From Bacteroidales bacterium (GTDB lineage Bacteria; Bacteroidota; Bacteroidia; Bacteroidales; UBA10428), in NCBI GenBank assembly GCA_016931575.1, contig JAFGEO010000135.1, forward strand, positions 1 through 52,386: a stretch of DNA of 52,386 nucleotides, written 5' to 3'. Of this stretch, positions 43,099-52,260 are shown piece by piece. The notes under the pieces are model-generated. The model did not search any database, had not been told where the DNA came from, and was given only the letters and a program-made list of their open reading frames with translations. How positions within the stretch are numbered: the stretch's first letter is position 1; each line of letters starts with the position of its first letter. Position numbers and translations under genes: made by a program.

Positions 43099-44355
43099 AT
43101 GATGAAATTAGTACATATCAATCGATCCGGGATGTCACTCCTGGCTGTTCTCTTTGTTGGAATTTTCGCTTCGCTCTTTCATTCGTCCTGCGATAATACC
43201 GATGAATGCATTGCTCCCAGTATCGATTCCATCACCTTCAGGGACAGTCTTGTTAGTATCGACTACCTGGTTCCCGGGCGCGTGATAACTATTCATGGTG
43301 AAAACCTCGATGAGACAAGCTCGCTGATCATCAACTCGACAACCCTGTCTGCCTCATACATGCTAGTATATGAGCAGTCTATAACCTTCCTGGTGCCCTA
43401 TATCTCCACCAATGATGAAAATACAGAGTTTAGTGACAGTCTGCGGATCATTAAAGACTGTGGTGAAGACCTCTATATGGTGAATATCCTTAATGCACCG
43501 CCTTATATCACGAAAATCAGCAATGAGTATGCAATTCCGGGAGATACCATCCGACTGGAGGGAAGATATTTCGCATTATTGGAAAGCGTTACCTTCCCCG
43601 GAGACATTGAGGGAGAGCTACTTGATGGATATACTGATACTACCTGTGATGTCGTGGTCCCCTCTAATGTACTAAATAGTGGAGCTATTGAATTAGTCTC
43701 GAAAAGTGGTACCAGCAATTCCAGGTTCGGGATCGTTTACCGTGACCGTTCCGGGCTCATCTGTAACTTCGACGACAAAAACACCTGGGACGGAACAGGA
43801 GGCGAACTGATCTCTCCCAGTACAAATTCTTCCTTACCTCCTGCCAATGGCTACTATTTCCTGTCGGAAGCACAAAACATAAGCCCAGGATCAGGTGATA
43901 TCGAATCCACAAAGATGGCCCTGGAAATTGACAGAAGCCTAAGTTACTCCGGTAACCTTACCCCGGAATATTTCGCTATTAAGCTCGAAGCCCTCTTGCT
44001 CCACCCCTGGACCTCAGGGGCCTATCATCTTGAAATAGGTTATGAAGCTGCTCCCGGTGATGTTGAATTTGCCTATGAATACGACTTCAAACCCTGGGAG
44101 AGCGATACCGTAATCGACTGGTCTTCAGCTTGGCCGCGCTGGAACACTGTTTCTATCCCGCTGTCAGATTTCAAACTTGTGGGATCTGAAAATACCTATC
44201 TTCAAAGCTATTCCCAGCTGCGTATCATCAACTATATGAAGTGGAATTTCATTAATCCGGAGAGTGAAGCAGACGGTGGAGGATCCACCATCAATGCTTT
44301 CGGAGTGGTACTGGACAATATCCGGATCAAACAGGTAGTTGAGGAAGACGAATAA
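43099..44355 (+). CDS. Surface glycan-binding lipoprotein (SGBP-B type, IPT/TIG domains)
   Basis: 418 residues. Lipobox LFHSSC, Cys31. Two IPT/TIG-like Ig domains follow (about 40-125, with VPGRVITIHGENLDETSSLIIN, and about 130-215, with AIPGDTIRLEGRYFALLESVTF), then a C-terminal carbohydrate-binding domain (about 220-415: LICNFDDKNTWDGTGG, FAIKLEALLLHPWTSGAYHLE, WPRWNTVSIPLSDF, FGVVLDNIRIKQV). This is the architecture of surface glycan-binding proteins encoded next to SusC/D pairs. Here it precedes susC by 531 bases, so it may have its own promoter. The C-terminal domain should bind the locus substrate. Confidence 0.82.
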   Translation: MMKLVHINRSGMSLLAVLFVGIFASLFHSSCDNTDECIAPSIDSITFRDSLVSIDYLVPGRVITIHGENLDETSSLIINSTTLSASYMLVYEQSITFLVPYISTNDENTEFSDSLRIIKDCGEDLYMVNILNAPPYITKISNEYAIPGDTIRLEGRYFALLESVTFPGDIEGELLDGYTDTTCDVVVPSNVLNSGAIELVSKSGTSNSRFGIVYRDRSGLICNFDDKNTWDGTGGELISPSTNSSLPPANGYYFLSEAQNISPGSGDIESTKMALEIDRSLSYSGNLTPEYFAIKLEALLLHPWTSGAYHLEIGYEAAPGDVEFAYEYDFKPWESDTVIDWSSAWPRWNTVSIPLSDFKLVGSENTYLQSYSQLRIINYMKWNFINPESEADGGGSTINAFGVVLDNIRIKQVVEEDE

Positions 44356-44886
44356 TAAACACGCTTCATTTATAAACCTGCTCTTGTCATAACTAAGCCA
44401 ATCAGGAGGATGATGGGTGACCAGGTTGTCGGAGTATCCGTTTAAGCGGGGGGAGAACTTCAGGGATCAAGCATAATTTCCGGGAATTAATTGTTTTCCG
44501 TTTTCGGACACTTTCACTCTTCTTTAAGAAGAAAACAAACTCTTCATTTGTTGCTGACAGCGCTCCAGCCCAGCCATTAAGGCTCGATCTTTTATTATCA
44601 AATAACTTCATACTATTGCATTTATTATCAGTCTATTATATCATTGATTAATAGACTCTGATTACTTTTCATGCCTATATTTTAACATATTATACAGTTT
44701 TTGGACCGCAGTACAGAGTAATTTTAAGGATTCAAATTATAGAATTCATGTTTTGTTGTTTAGGCCCTGACATCACATAATACACTCAAAACACCATTAT
44801 AAACTGTATCCATAATAGGGAGACCGATAACTAGCAGAACACCTTTAATTAAGTATCAAAAAGTTTAACCCTTACCTAACTATATT
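44356..44886. other. Long leader region of the SusC/D operon
   Basis: 531 AT-rich bases. A short inverted repeat TCCG-TTTT-CGGA lies at 44497-44508. Candidate -7 elements TACTTTTC (near 44664) and TAATTTTA (near 44719) are 7/8 matches without convincing -33 partners. A 69-codon minus-strand frame at 44402-44611 shows no domain and is not called. The main SusC promoter and a long 5' leader are probably here; no known riboswitch was recognised. Confidence 0.35.
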
Positions 44887-47800
44887 ATGAAAAGAATCAA
44901 TGATTTTGAGAACCAACTTCTCAAAAAGCTAAGCATTACTTCCCAATGTAGCAGGGAACTTGCTTTTATACTGCTACTGGCATTGCCGCTGACCCTGTTC
45001 GGCTTTAGTCCCGGGTCAGATCTTATGGAACCTGTACAAACGGCTTCTGAGCAGGGCAAAGTGATAACCGGCACTGTAAGCGATGAAGCAGGGACGCCGA
45101 TTCCCGGCGTAAACATTGTTTTAAAAGGAACCTCACAGGGTGCCATCACTGATGGAAATGGTAACTATGAAATCAGTGTCCCTTCAGAAGGGTCCATCCT
45201 TATTTTTTCAGCTGTCGGAACGGTAACTGAAGAAATCCTGGTTGGAAGTTCCAGTGTATTGAATGTGATGCTCCTCCCGGGTGTGGAAGAACTGGACGAA
45301 ATCGTGGTTATCGGTTACGGATCAATTACCAAAAGAGAATTAACCGGGTCCGTTACCTCCATGAAGGAGGACGACTTTAACCAGGGGGTATTCTCGGACC
45401 CCATACAGCTTGTCCAGGGCAAAGTAGCCGGTTTATCGATTGTCCGGACAAACGGAGGTGATCCGACAGAAGGATTCGAAATGCTTTTAAGAGGCTCCTC
45501 CAGTCTGAACGGAAGTACCGAGCCGCTGGTAGTAATCGATGGAATACCGGGTGGGAATTTAAATTCCCTGGCTCCCGAAGATATTGAATCCATCGATATC
45601 CTGAAAGATGGTTCAGCTGCTGCAATCTATGGTACCCGCGGAACAAACGGAGTTATCCTGATTACGACCAAAAAAGGACATAAAGGAAGTTTACAGGCTG
45701 AATTTTCAAGCCGCTATTTTACCGAAAGAGTTTCGAATCATATTGAAGTATTAAGTGCAGACCAATATCGTGCTCTAAAGGAAGAATGGGCCAGCTCTGA
45801 TGATCCCACGAAAGTTGCCAAAGCAGCAGGTATGATTGATCATGGGTCCAGCACCGATTGGTTTGATCAGATAATCAGGAATCCGTTTAGCCATAATCAA
45901 TACCTGTCGCTAAGCGGTGGATCTGAGAAAACCAGCTACCGGGCTTCATTTGATTATACCAGTCAGGAAGGGGTTCTTCTCGAATCGTCGAAGCAGGAAT
46001 ATAAAGTCGGATTAAACCTGCAGCATTCCGCATTAAATGATAAACTGAAATTTAACGCACAACTCGGTATGTCAAACAATGATTACCACCCAGTTGATTA
46101 CGATGCAGTCAGGCAGTCTATTAAAAGAAATCCGACTGAGCCTGTATACAATGCTGACGGTACACTATTTGAAGTTGAAGGTGAATGGCAGTACCAAAAT
46201 CCTGTGGGATTATTGACACAACGTATCAATGATAATAAATCCAAGAAGTACTTCGTCAATTTAGGTGCCGATTTATTTATTACCGATGCCTTAAAAGTGG
46301 GAGCCGTAATAAGTGTGCATGAATCCGATTGGTTGGGGGGCTACTATAATCCCAGCTATTCATTTTCTCAGCAGGTTGCAGGAACCCGTGGCTACGCTTA
46401 CCGTGGCATGTCAAATGATATCACTAAAACACTTGAAACTACCATTGGGTGGAATAAGCAGCTTGGCGATCACCATATTAACTTACTGGGAGGCTATTCT
46501 TACCAGGATTACATCCAGCAAAGTTTTGAAGCCTCAAACACCAATTTTATTTCCGATGATGTGACCTATAACTACCTGGGACTTGGAACTTACCTGACTG
46601 AAGGACGTGCCAGTATGGATTCTGATAAAGAAGCTAGCCGGTTAATTGCCTTTTTTGCCCGTGGTGCTTACAATTTTAAAGGCAAGTATTTCTTATCGGC
46701 AAGTGTCAGGCGGGAAGGATCCTCAAAATTCGGTGTCAATAACCGCTGGGGTACATTCCCCGCTGTTTCAGCTGCCTGGGATATTTCCAGCGAAGATTTC
46801 ATGACCAGCCTGAACATGGATATCCTGAAACTCAGGGTAGGTTACGGTGTTACAGGTAACGAGGGTTTGGATGATCCATACATACCCTTGATACGATATG
46901 GCTATGCTGATCGATTCTTATACGAAGGAGTTTATTTACAGGGGTTCGCGCCGATAAGTAATCCGAACCCTGACCTGAAATGGGAAACCAAGCATGAAAC
47001 CAATATCGGTATCGACTGGATGATCTTAAATTCAAGACTTGGTGGGACCATTGACCTGTATCAGAGAGACACAAAAGATTTGTTAGAGCTTTACGAGGTT
47101 CCAACTCCTCCGAATCTCTATTCTTCTACCTGGCAAAATGTAGGTTCACTCAGGAATTCAGGTGTTGAATTCAGTTTGAATGCAACTCCGGTCCAAAAAG
47201 AAGATTTTACGTGGAAAGTTAACCTGACATTCGAATACCGCCACAATATGCTCCTGAGCTTATCCAATGAGTATTATACACTCGAAAGAAAGACTGTGGG
47301 AGATATTGGCCCTCCGGGTATCAGCGCCTGGACGCATGTTTATGAAGTTGGCCAACCCATAGGTAATATCCATGGGTATGTTTTCGAAGGACTGGACTCT
47401 CTTGGTGGCTGGATTTACAGGGATTATGATCCGATTCGGGATACCAGTAACGGAAAAGTTAATGTAAATGACAGGGATGTAATCGGGAACGGAATTCCAG
47501 ACTACTACCTGGGTCTGTCAACTACCCTGAGGTATAAAAATTTCGATCTGACTATTATGTGCCGCGGGATGTTTGGTCATCAAATCATCAACGTCAAGAG
47601 GATCTGGTACGATAATCCCTATTTCCTTCCCTACAACGTAATGACATCAGCTCTTGAACAGGAAGTTTGGGATAGTCCCGATTTTTCAAGTTATTATGTT
47701 GAAAATGGTGATTTCTTCAAAGTGGATAATATCACTATCGGGTATAACATCCCTTTCAATAACTCAAAATGGTTTAGTGGCGGACGGGTTTATTTTACCA

Positions 47801-47940
47801 CAACGAATGTTTTACTGTTGACTAATTATTCCGGGGTTGATCCGGAAGTGTCGATCGCAGGATTTAATCCGGGTCTGGATGATCGATTCGATTATCCAAG
47901 TGTTCGCACATTCCTCATTGGCTTCAACTTTAAGTTTTAA
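44887..47940 (+). CDS. SusC/RagA-family TonB-dependent outer-membrane transporter
   Basis: 1017 residues. A long basic leader and hydrophobic signal segment (about 27-42) are followed by a carboxypeptidase-like regulatory domain (about 58-130, GTVSDEAGTPIPGVNIVLKGT), the TonB-box region LDEIVVIGYGS (about 135), a plug (about 150-265, VVIDGIPGGNLNSLAPEDIESI and KDGSAAAIYGTRGTNGVI) and a 22-strand barrel ending in GFNFKF. Imports oligosaccharides using TonB energy. The susD gene follows after 11 bases. No extra sensor domain (secretin/TonB short N-terminal) is present, so it is not of the anti-sigma signalling type. Confidence 0.95.
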   Translation: MKRINDFENQLLKKLSITSQCSRELAFILLLALPLTLFGFSPGSDLMEPVQTASEQGKVITGTVSDEAGTPIPGVNIVLKGTSQGAITDGNGNYEISVPSEGSILIFSAVGTVTEEILVGSSSVLNVMLLPGVEELDEIVVIGYGSITKRELTGSVTSMKEDDFNQGVFSDPIQLVQGKVAGLSIVRTNGGDPTEGFEMLLRGSSSLNGSTEPLVVIDGIPGGNLNSLAPEDIESIDILKDGSAAAIYGTRGTNGVILITTKKGHKGSLQAEFSSRYFTERVSNHIEVLSADQYRALKEEWASSDDPTKVAKAAGMIDHGSSTDWFDQIIRNPFSHNQYLSLSGGSEKTSYRASFDYTSQEGVLLESSKQEYKVGLNLQHSALNDKLKFNAQLGMSNNDYHPVDYDAVRQSIKRNPTEPVYNADGTLFEVEGEWQYQNPVGLLTQRINDNKSKKYFVNLGADLFITDALKVGAVISVHESDWLGGYYNPSYSFSQQVAGTRGYAYRGMSNDITKTLETTIGWNKQLGDHHINLLGGYSYQDYIQQSFEASNTNFISDDVTYNYLGLGTYLTEGRASMDSDKEASRLIAFFARGAYNFKGKYFLSASVRREGSSKFGVNNRWGTFPAVSAAWDISSEDFMTSLNMDILKLRVGYGVTGNEGLDDPYIPLIRYGYADRFLYEGVYLQGFAPISNPNPDLKWETKHETNIGIDWMILNSRLGGTIDLYQRDTKDLLELYEVPTPPNLYSSTWQNVGSLRNSGVEFSLNATPVQKEDFTWKVNLTFEYRHNMLLSLSNEYYTLERKTVGDIGPPGISAWTHVYEVGQPIGNIHGYVFEGLDSLGGWIYRDYDPIRDTSNGKVNVNDRDVIGNGIPDYYLGLSTTLRYKNFDLTIMCRGMFGHQIINVKRIWYDNPYFLPYNVMTSALEQEVWDSPDFSSYYVENGDFFKVDNITIGYNIPFNNSKWFSGGRVYFTTTNVLLLTNYSGVDPEVSIAGFNPGLDDRFDYPSVRTFLIGFNFKF

Positions 47941-47951
47941 ATGCATGTATT

Positions 47952-49490
47952 ATGAAAAAAACACGAAACATATCACTCATAGGAGCAATTATACTTGCGA
48001 TGTCATGTACCGATCTGGATGTGGATGTATATCATGATATCGTAAGTGAAAACTTCTTTAAAACAGAACTGCAGGTATTATCTGCCGCAGGACCTGCCTA
48101 TACAAACCTGAAAGGATATACCATTCCCGAAGGCTTATATGGTTTACTTGAACTGTCAACGGACGCCATGTTGATACCGACCAGAGGGATTCATTGGGAC
48201 AACGGAGGTATGTATCGACGCCTTCACACCCACGAATGGACTTATGAAGACGGCCCCATTAATGCTGGCTGGGGATATTATGCCGATGGAATTTCAACCT
48301 GTAATCAAATCCTGGAAATCTACAGCCAGGTTGAAGAGCAGTCAGAGGCCTTATTATCTGTTTCAAATGAGATCAGGGCTCTTCGATCTTTCTACTTCTA
48401 TGTAGGTCTTGACCTGTTCCGAAATATTCCGATTGTTGACAGCTTCAATGTACCGGAAGAATATACCCCTGCAAATAACACCGGTAAGGAAGTCTTTGAT
48501 TTTATTAAAGAAGAATTAGTTGAGGCTATTCCGCTACTGAATAACACCATCGGTCCTGAAACCTATGGCCGGATGCACAGGTATGCTGCCTTCACCCTTC
48601 TGGCAAAACTCTATATCAATGCCGATGTATTTATCGGGGAACCTAAGTGGGATGAGACGATTGCAGCGTGTGATTCAATAATTAGTTCAGGGTATTATTC
48701 ATTAAGTAGCGACTATTACGCAAACTTTGCAATTCAGAATGAAGGTTCCTCGGAAAACATCTTTGTAATTCCTTACGATGATCTGGAAGCTGTTGACTGG
48801 TGGAAGTGCTTCAACCACCATTTGTGGACACTTCATTTTGCCAGCGCCCCAACTTTTGATATGGCCGAAGGCGGGTGGAACGGAATGTGTGCAGTTCCTT
48901 CATTTTATAACTCCTATGATGAAGCGGATATCCGCAGGGAAGCTTGGTTAACCGGTGTTCAGTACGGTTCATCCGGTCAGGTTTTATTTTGTACGGTGGA
49001 GAAAAAGCCTGATACCTTAAACTTCACGGTTGATCTCAGCGGAATTACAAATGCTTATGAGAATGAGGGTGCACGAATTGCAAAATATGATTACACGGGT
49101 GCGGAAAATTCTCAGCTGAACAATGATTTTGTCATATACCGGTACGCGGATATCCTGATGATGAAAGCCGAAGCCCTGATGCGAAAGAACGGGGGAGCTG
49201 CCACTGCTGAAGCCGTTGACCTGGTTAACCAGGTCAGGGCCAGGGCATTTCCTGGTGATCCTTCAAAATTATATACTACCGCAACTCTAACCCTGGATGA
49301 ATTATGTGCTGAGAGAGGAAGGGAATTTGCCAGTGAGGGTTTACGCAGAAATGATTTGGTAAGGTTTGGAAAATACAATGATCCCTGCGATTTCAGACCT
49401 GAGCGTGCAGATGATATGTATAATATTTTCCCGATCCCATACAATCAGATGAGTTCAAATCCGAATTTGGTTCAAAATCCGGGATATTAG
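47952..49490 (+). CDS. SusD/RagB-family glycan-binding lipoprotein
   Basis: 512 residues; lipobox ILAMSC, Cys19. Family landmarks: NEIRALRSFYFYVGLDLFRNIPIV, HRYAAFTLLAKLYINADVF (TPR helices), YRYADILMMKAEALMRKNGG, LDELCAERGREFASEGLRRNDLVRFG, and the C-terminal IFPIPYNQMSSNPNLVQNPGY. Forms the lid on SusC that captures glycan chains at the surface. Directly downstream of susC and closed by a strong terminator, so susC-susD form a two-gene unit. Confidence 0.95.
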   Translation: MKKTRNISLIGAIILAMSCTDLDVDVYHDIVSENFFKTELQVLSAAGPAYTNLKGYTIPEGLYGLLELSTDAMLIPTRGIHWDNGGMYRRLHTHEWTYEDGPINAGWGYYADGISTCNQILEIYSQVEEQSEALLSVSNEIRALRSFYFYVGLDLFRNIPIVDSFNVPEEYTPANNTGKEVFDFIKEELVEAIPLLNNTIGPETYGRMHRYAAFTLLAKLYINADVFIGEPKWDETIAACDSIISSGYYSLSSDYYANFAIQNEGSSENIFVIPYDDLEAVDWWKCFNHHLWTLHFASAPTFDMAEGGWNGMCAVPSFYNSYDEADIRREAWLTGVQYGSSGQVLFCTVEKKPDTLNFTVDLSGITNAYENEGARIAKYDYTGAENSQLNNDFVIYRYADILMMKAEALMRKNGGAATAEAVDLVNQVRARAFPGDPSKLYTTATLTLDELCAERGREFASEGLRRNDLVRFGKYNDPCDFRPERADDMYNIFPIPYNQMSSNPNLVQNPGY

Positions 49491-49518
49491 AAACTGCAAT
49501 ACCTTACGTTTAATTTTG

Positions 49519-49552
49519 GAGGTTGCCTCGTTGGGGCAACCTCTTTTTTTTT
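49519..49552 (+). terminator. Rho-independent terminator after susD
   Basis: Nine-base stem GAGGTTGCC / GGCAACCTC with a 7-base loop (49519-49543) and a run of nine T (49544-49552), 28 bases past the stop codon. The downstream GH9 gene must therefore have its own promoter or depend on read-through. Confidence 0.92.
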
Positions 49553-49773
49553 AACCGCGAATAATGAAAATAGCCCGCAGATCAAGGCAGATAAATGACA
49601 CTGATTTTCGCAGATGACACTTCACCAGCTTCAGGCACTTTCTTCAAGGATCTGTGGAAGGATCTGCGGACATAAGGTTTAAATTGGTGGTGCCAGGCAC
49701 AAGCTTCTTCAGACTGTATTACTGGTTACCTGATTTATCGCTATCTTTATTCCGGACAATTGATAGAGTAGAA
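49553..49773. other. Intergenic region with short repeats and candidate GH9 promoter
   Basis: Contains repeated CAGAT words (CGCAGAT, GGCAGAT, CGCAGAT at about 49580-49615), a 12-bp tandem duplication AAGGATCTGTGG/AAGGATCTGCGG (49646-49669) and a short palindrome GTGCCAGGCAC (49690-49700). TATCTTTA at 49742-49749, a 7/8 match to the -7 element, lies 25 bases before the GH9 ATG but lacks a clear -33 partner. Confidence 0.45.
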
Positions 49774-52227
49774 ATGAAGGGATTATTACTATGGATACTG
49801 GCCTTCGCAATGACAGACGTCACACAGGCCCAGGACCACTTTAAACTGACAAAGGACAACTACCTTGCTTCATCCACTGGCAGCATTTTAGTCTTCAGTG
49901 ACCAGTACAGCGAAGGGCACCAGGGAGGTATACAGATCATCCTTCACGGCGAGCGGCTTGCGGCTAACGGTGACCTTTGGCTCGATCCGGTTCCCGGGCA
50001 GTGGGATCCCTTCTCACAGCTTAATACCATCGACAGGGATAGCATCACCAACAGCATCCGTGTTTCATTGAGTTTTCCTAACCAGCATGCTGCTGAGAGA
50101 ACATTCAACCGCATAAGTTATCCTGGGCTGGAACTAAATTATAGCATTGAGGTGATTCCTGAAGGCGAGGCAGTGCGGATCGTTGTGAACCTGGATAAAA
50201 TCCTGCCAAAAGACTGGCTAGGGAAAGTCGGGTTCAACCTGGAATTATTCCCCGGGGCATTCTTCGACAAACACTACTATATGGATGGCCATCCCGGTGT
50301 ATTCCCCAGACAATTAAACAGCCCCTTCCTGACGGGTGATAAAACACTGGTAACGCCCATGGCTACCGGCAAAGAACTGGTCATCGCCCCAGGGGATGCC
50401 TTATCACATATTAAAATTGAATCACTGGGGTCACCCCTGCAGCTTCTGGATGGCCGCGCCCGCCATAACAACGGATGGTTCGTTGTTCGGTCGCTTGTTA
50501 CCAAAGGCACCAAAGACCGGGCTATAGAATGGCTGGTCACCCCCTACCCCGACAGCAGCTGGCAGTACGGCCCTGTGATTCACCACAACCAGGTGGGCTA
50601 TCTCCCCGGACAAGCAAAATCTGCATTAATCGAATCTGATCCCGGGATGCTGGACGCACCCTTCATCGAGCTTATCAGGATTGATCCCGAAGGGAATAAG
50701 GAACTTATCCTGGCTGATACGGGCAGCTTCTGGGGCAGGTACCAGCGGTATAACTACTATCAGTTCGACTTCAGCCGGGTAACAAATCCGGGGATCTACT
50801 ATCTTCGGACCGGCGATGCCCGTTCCGAAAGCTTTTCTATTGCTGAGGATTGCTATGATCGCGGGGTATGGCAACCTACCCTTGAGTATTTCCTTCCTGT
50901 CCAGATGTGTCACATGAAAGTGAGGGACCGTTACCGGATCTGGCACGGACTCTGCCATATGGACGATGCGCGGATGGCCCCTGATGACACCGTACATTTC
51001 GATGGGTACCAGCAGGAAGAATCGAATTATACGCACTACGAACCGGATCAGACTGTCCCCGGGCTGAATAAAGGCGGTTGGCACGATGCCGGCGACTACG
51101 ATCTGCGCGTTGAATCGCAGGGCAACACGATTTATACCCTGAGCCTTATCTATGAAAACTTTGGTCCTCAGCACGACATGACAACCGTTGACCAGGCAAA
51201 GCACCTGGTAGAAATGCAGCAGCCCGATGGCGTTCCCGATATGCTCCAGCAAATCGAGCATGGAACCCTCAGTATCGTCAGTGCCCACAAAGCCCTCGGA
51301 AGGCTCTACCGGGGAATAATATGCAGGAACCTGCGTCAGTATGTATTGCTGGGAGATGGTTCCACCATGACTGATAACATCAGCTACGGAAACCATGCTG
51401 ATCTCCCGCAATGGCTTGTTAACGAAAATGACGACCGCTGGGTATTTACAGAAGAAAATCCCCGTCGCGAATTGCAGGTTTGCTCTCATCTGGCTGCTGC
51501 TTCAAGGGTTCTGAAAGACCACAACAAGGACCTTTCTGCTGACGCACTCTCCATCGCAATCGGGTTATGGCAAAATAATACTGGTAGCGATCACAACAAT
51601 GAGAAAGTCATAGCCCTTACTGAGCTCTATCTCACCACCCAGGATACAAACTACCTTCAGGAGCTGATTGGCATGAGCGACTATATTGCCCGGCACGTGG
51701 CCGAGACAGGATGGGCCCTGACACGGGTCAAAGACGATATAAAAGACATGCGATTTCAGCATGGCTATCGCCTGGGTATCGCAGAATATTACAGGAAGCT
51801 GCAGGACGAAGCCGGAAATAATCCTTTCGGATTGCCATACCACCCGAGAGTCTGGGGATCGGCATGGGGTATTGAATGGTTCGGCATGCAGCAGTACTTC
51901 TACCATAAATACCTTCAGCTCAATGAAGCTTCCGGGTATCTGCAACGCTCCCTGGATTATCTTTTAGGCTACCATTCAGGATCAAACACCAGTTCCTTTG
52001 TATCAGGTGTTGGTACACGTTCCGCTACGGTAGCATATGGATTGAACAGGGCTGACTGGTCCTACATCCCCGGAGGGGTTATATCAGGAACTGCTGTTAT
52101 CCAGCCCGACTTTCCTGAGCTGAAGGAATGGCCCTATCTATGGCAGCAAACTGAGTACATGGTTAGCGGTGCAGCTTCAGGATTTATGTTTTTGGTTTTG
52201 GGTATGCTGGAAATGGAGTTGGAGTAA
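49774..52227 (+). CDS. GH9-family endoglucanase with N-terminal Ig-like domain
   Basis: 817 residues from the ATG at 49774. The signal peptide MKGLLLWILAFAMTDVTQAQ has a cleavage site after AQA/Q; the frame extends to a GTG at 49654 through unrelated residues. After an approximately 270-residue beta-rich N-terminal domain there is a CelD_N-type Ig domain (about 275-375, from HHNQVGYLPGQAKSALI), then the (alpha/alpha)6 barrel with the Asp pair D438/D441 in GGWHDAGDYD, an AVS-like substrate segment, and the proton donor E794 in QQTEYMVSGAASGF. Cleaves internal beta-1,4-glucosidic bonds by inversion. Neither a lipobox nor a T9SS domain was seen, so periplasmic location is likely. With SusC/D it forms the degradative end of the locus. 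Confidence 0.9.
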   Translation: MKGLLLWILAFAMTDVTQAQDHFKLTKDNYLASSTGSILVFSDQYSEGHQGGIQIILHGERLAANGDLWLDPVPGQWDPFSQLNTIDRDSITNSIRVSLSFPNQHAAERTFNRISYPGLELNYSIEVIPEGEAVRIVVNLDKILPKDWLGKVGFNLELFPGAFFDKHYYMDGHPGVFPRQLNSPFLTGDKTLVTPMATGKELVIAPGDALSHIKIESLGSPLQLLDGRARHNNGWFVVRSLVTKGTKDRAIEWLVTPYPDSSWQYGPVIHHNQVGYLPGQAKSALIESDPGMLDAPFIELIRIDPEGNKELILADTGSFWGRYQRYNYYQFDFSRVTNPGIYYLRTGDARSESFSIAEDCYDRGVWQPTLEYFLPVQMCHMKVRDRYRIWHGLCHMDDARMAPDDTVHFDGYQQEESNYTHYEPDQTVPGLNKGGWHDAGDYDLRVESQGNTIYTLSLIYENFGPQHDMTTVDQAKHLVEMQQPDGVPDMLQQIEHGTLSIVSAHKALGRLYRGIICRNLRQYVLLGDGSTMTDNISYGNHADLPQWLVNENDDRWVFTEENPRRELQVCSHLAAASRVLKDHNKDLSADALSIAIGLWQNNTGSDHNNEKVIALTELYLTTQDTNYLQELIGMSDYIARHVAETGWALTRVKDDIKDMRFQHGYRLGIAEYYRKLQDEAGNNPFGLPYHPRVWGSAWGIEWFGMQQYFYHKYLQLNEASGYLQRSLDYLLGYHSGSNTSSFVSGVGTRSATVAYGLNRADWSYIPGGVISGTAVIQPDFPELKEWPYLWQQTEYMVSGAASGFMFLVLGMLEMELE

Positions 52228-52260
52228 AACCGGCATCTTTTAAAGTGTTTATCATTCTCC

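Noticed and set aside
44402-44611. 69-codon minus-strand frame in the SusC leader
   Set aside because: Checked as a possible transposase or permease remnant; no motif of either was found and the composition looks non-coding.
44887-49490. SusC/D considered as an ECF sigma/anti-sigma signalling system
   Set aside because: SusC lacks the extra N-terminal signalling domain, and no sigma or anti-sigma gene is adjacent.
50626-51489. 287-codon minus-strand frame inside the GH9 gene
   Set aside because: Antisense shadow of the Ig and catalytic domains; no domain in its own translation.
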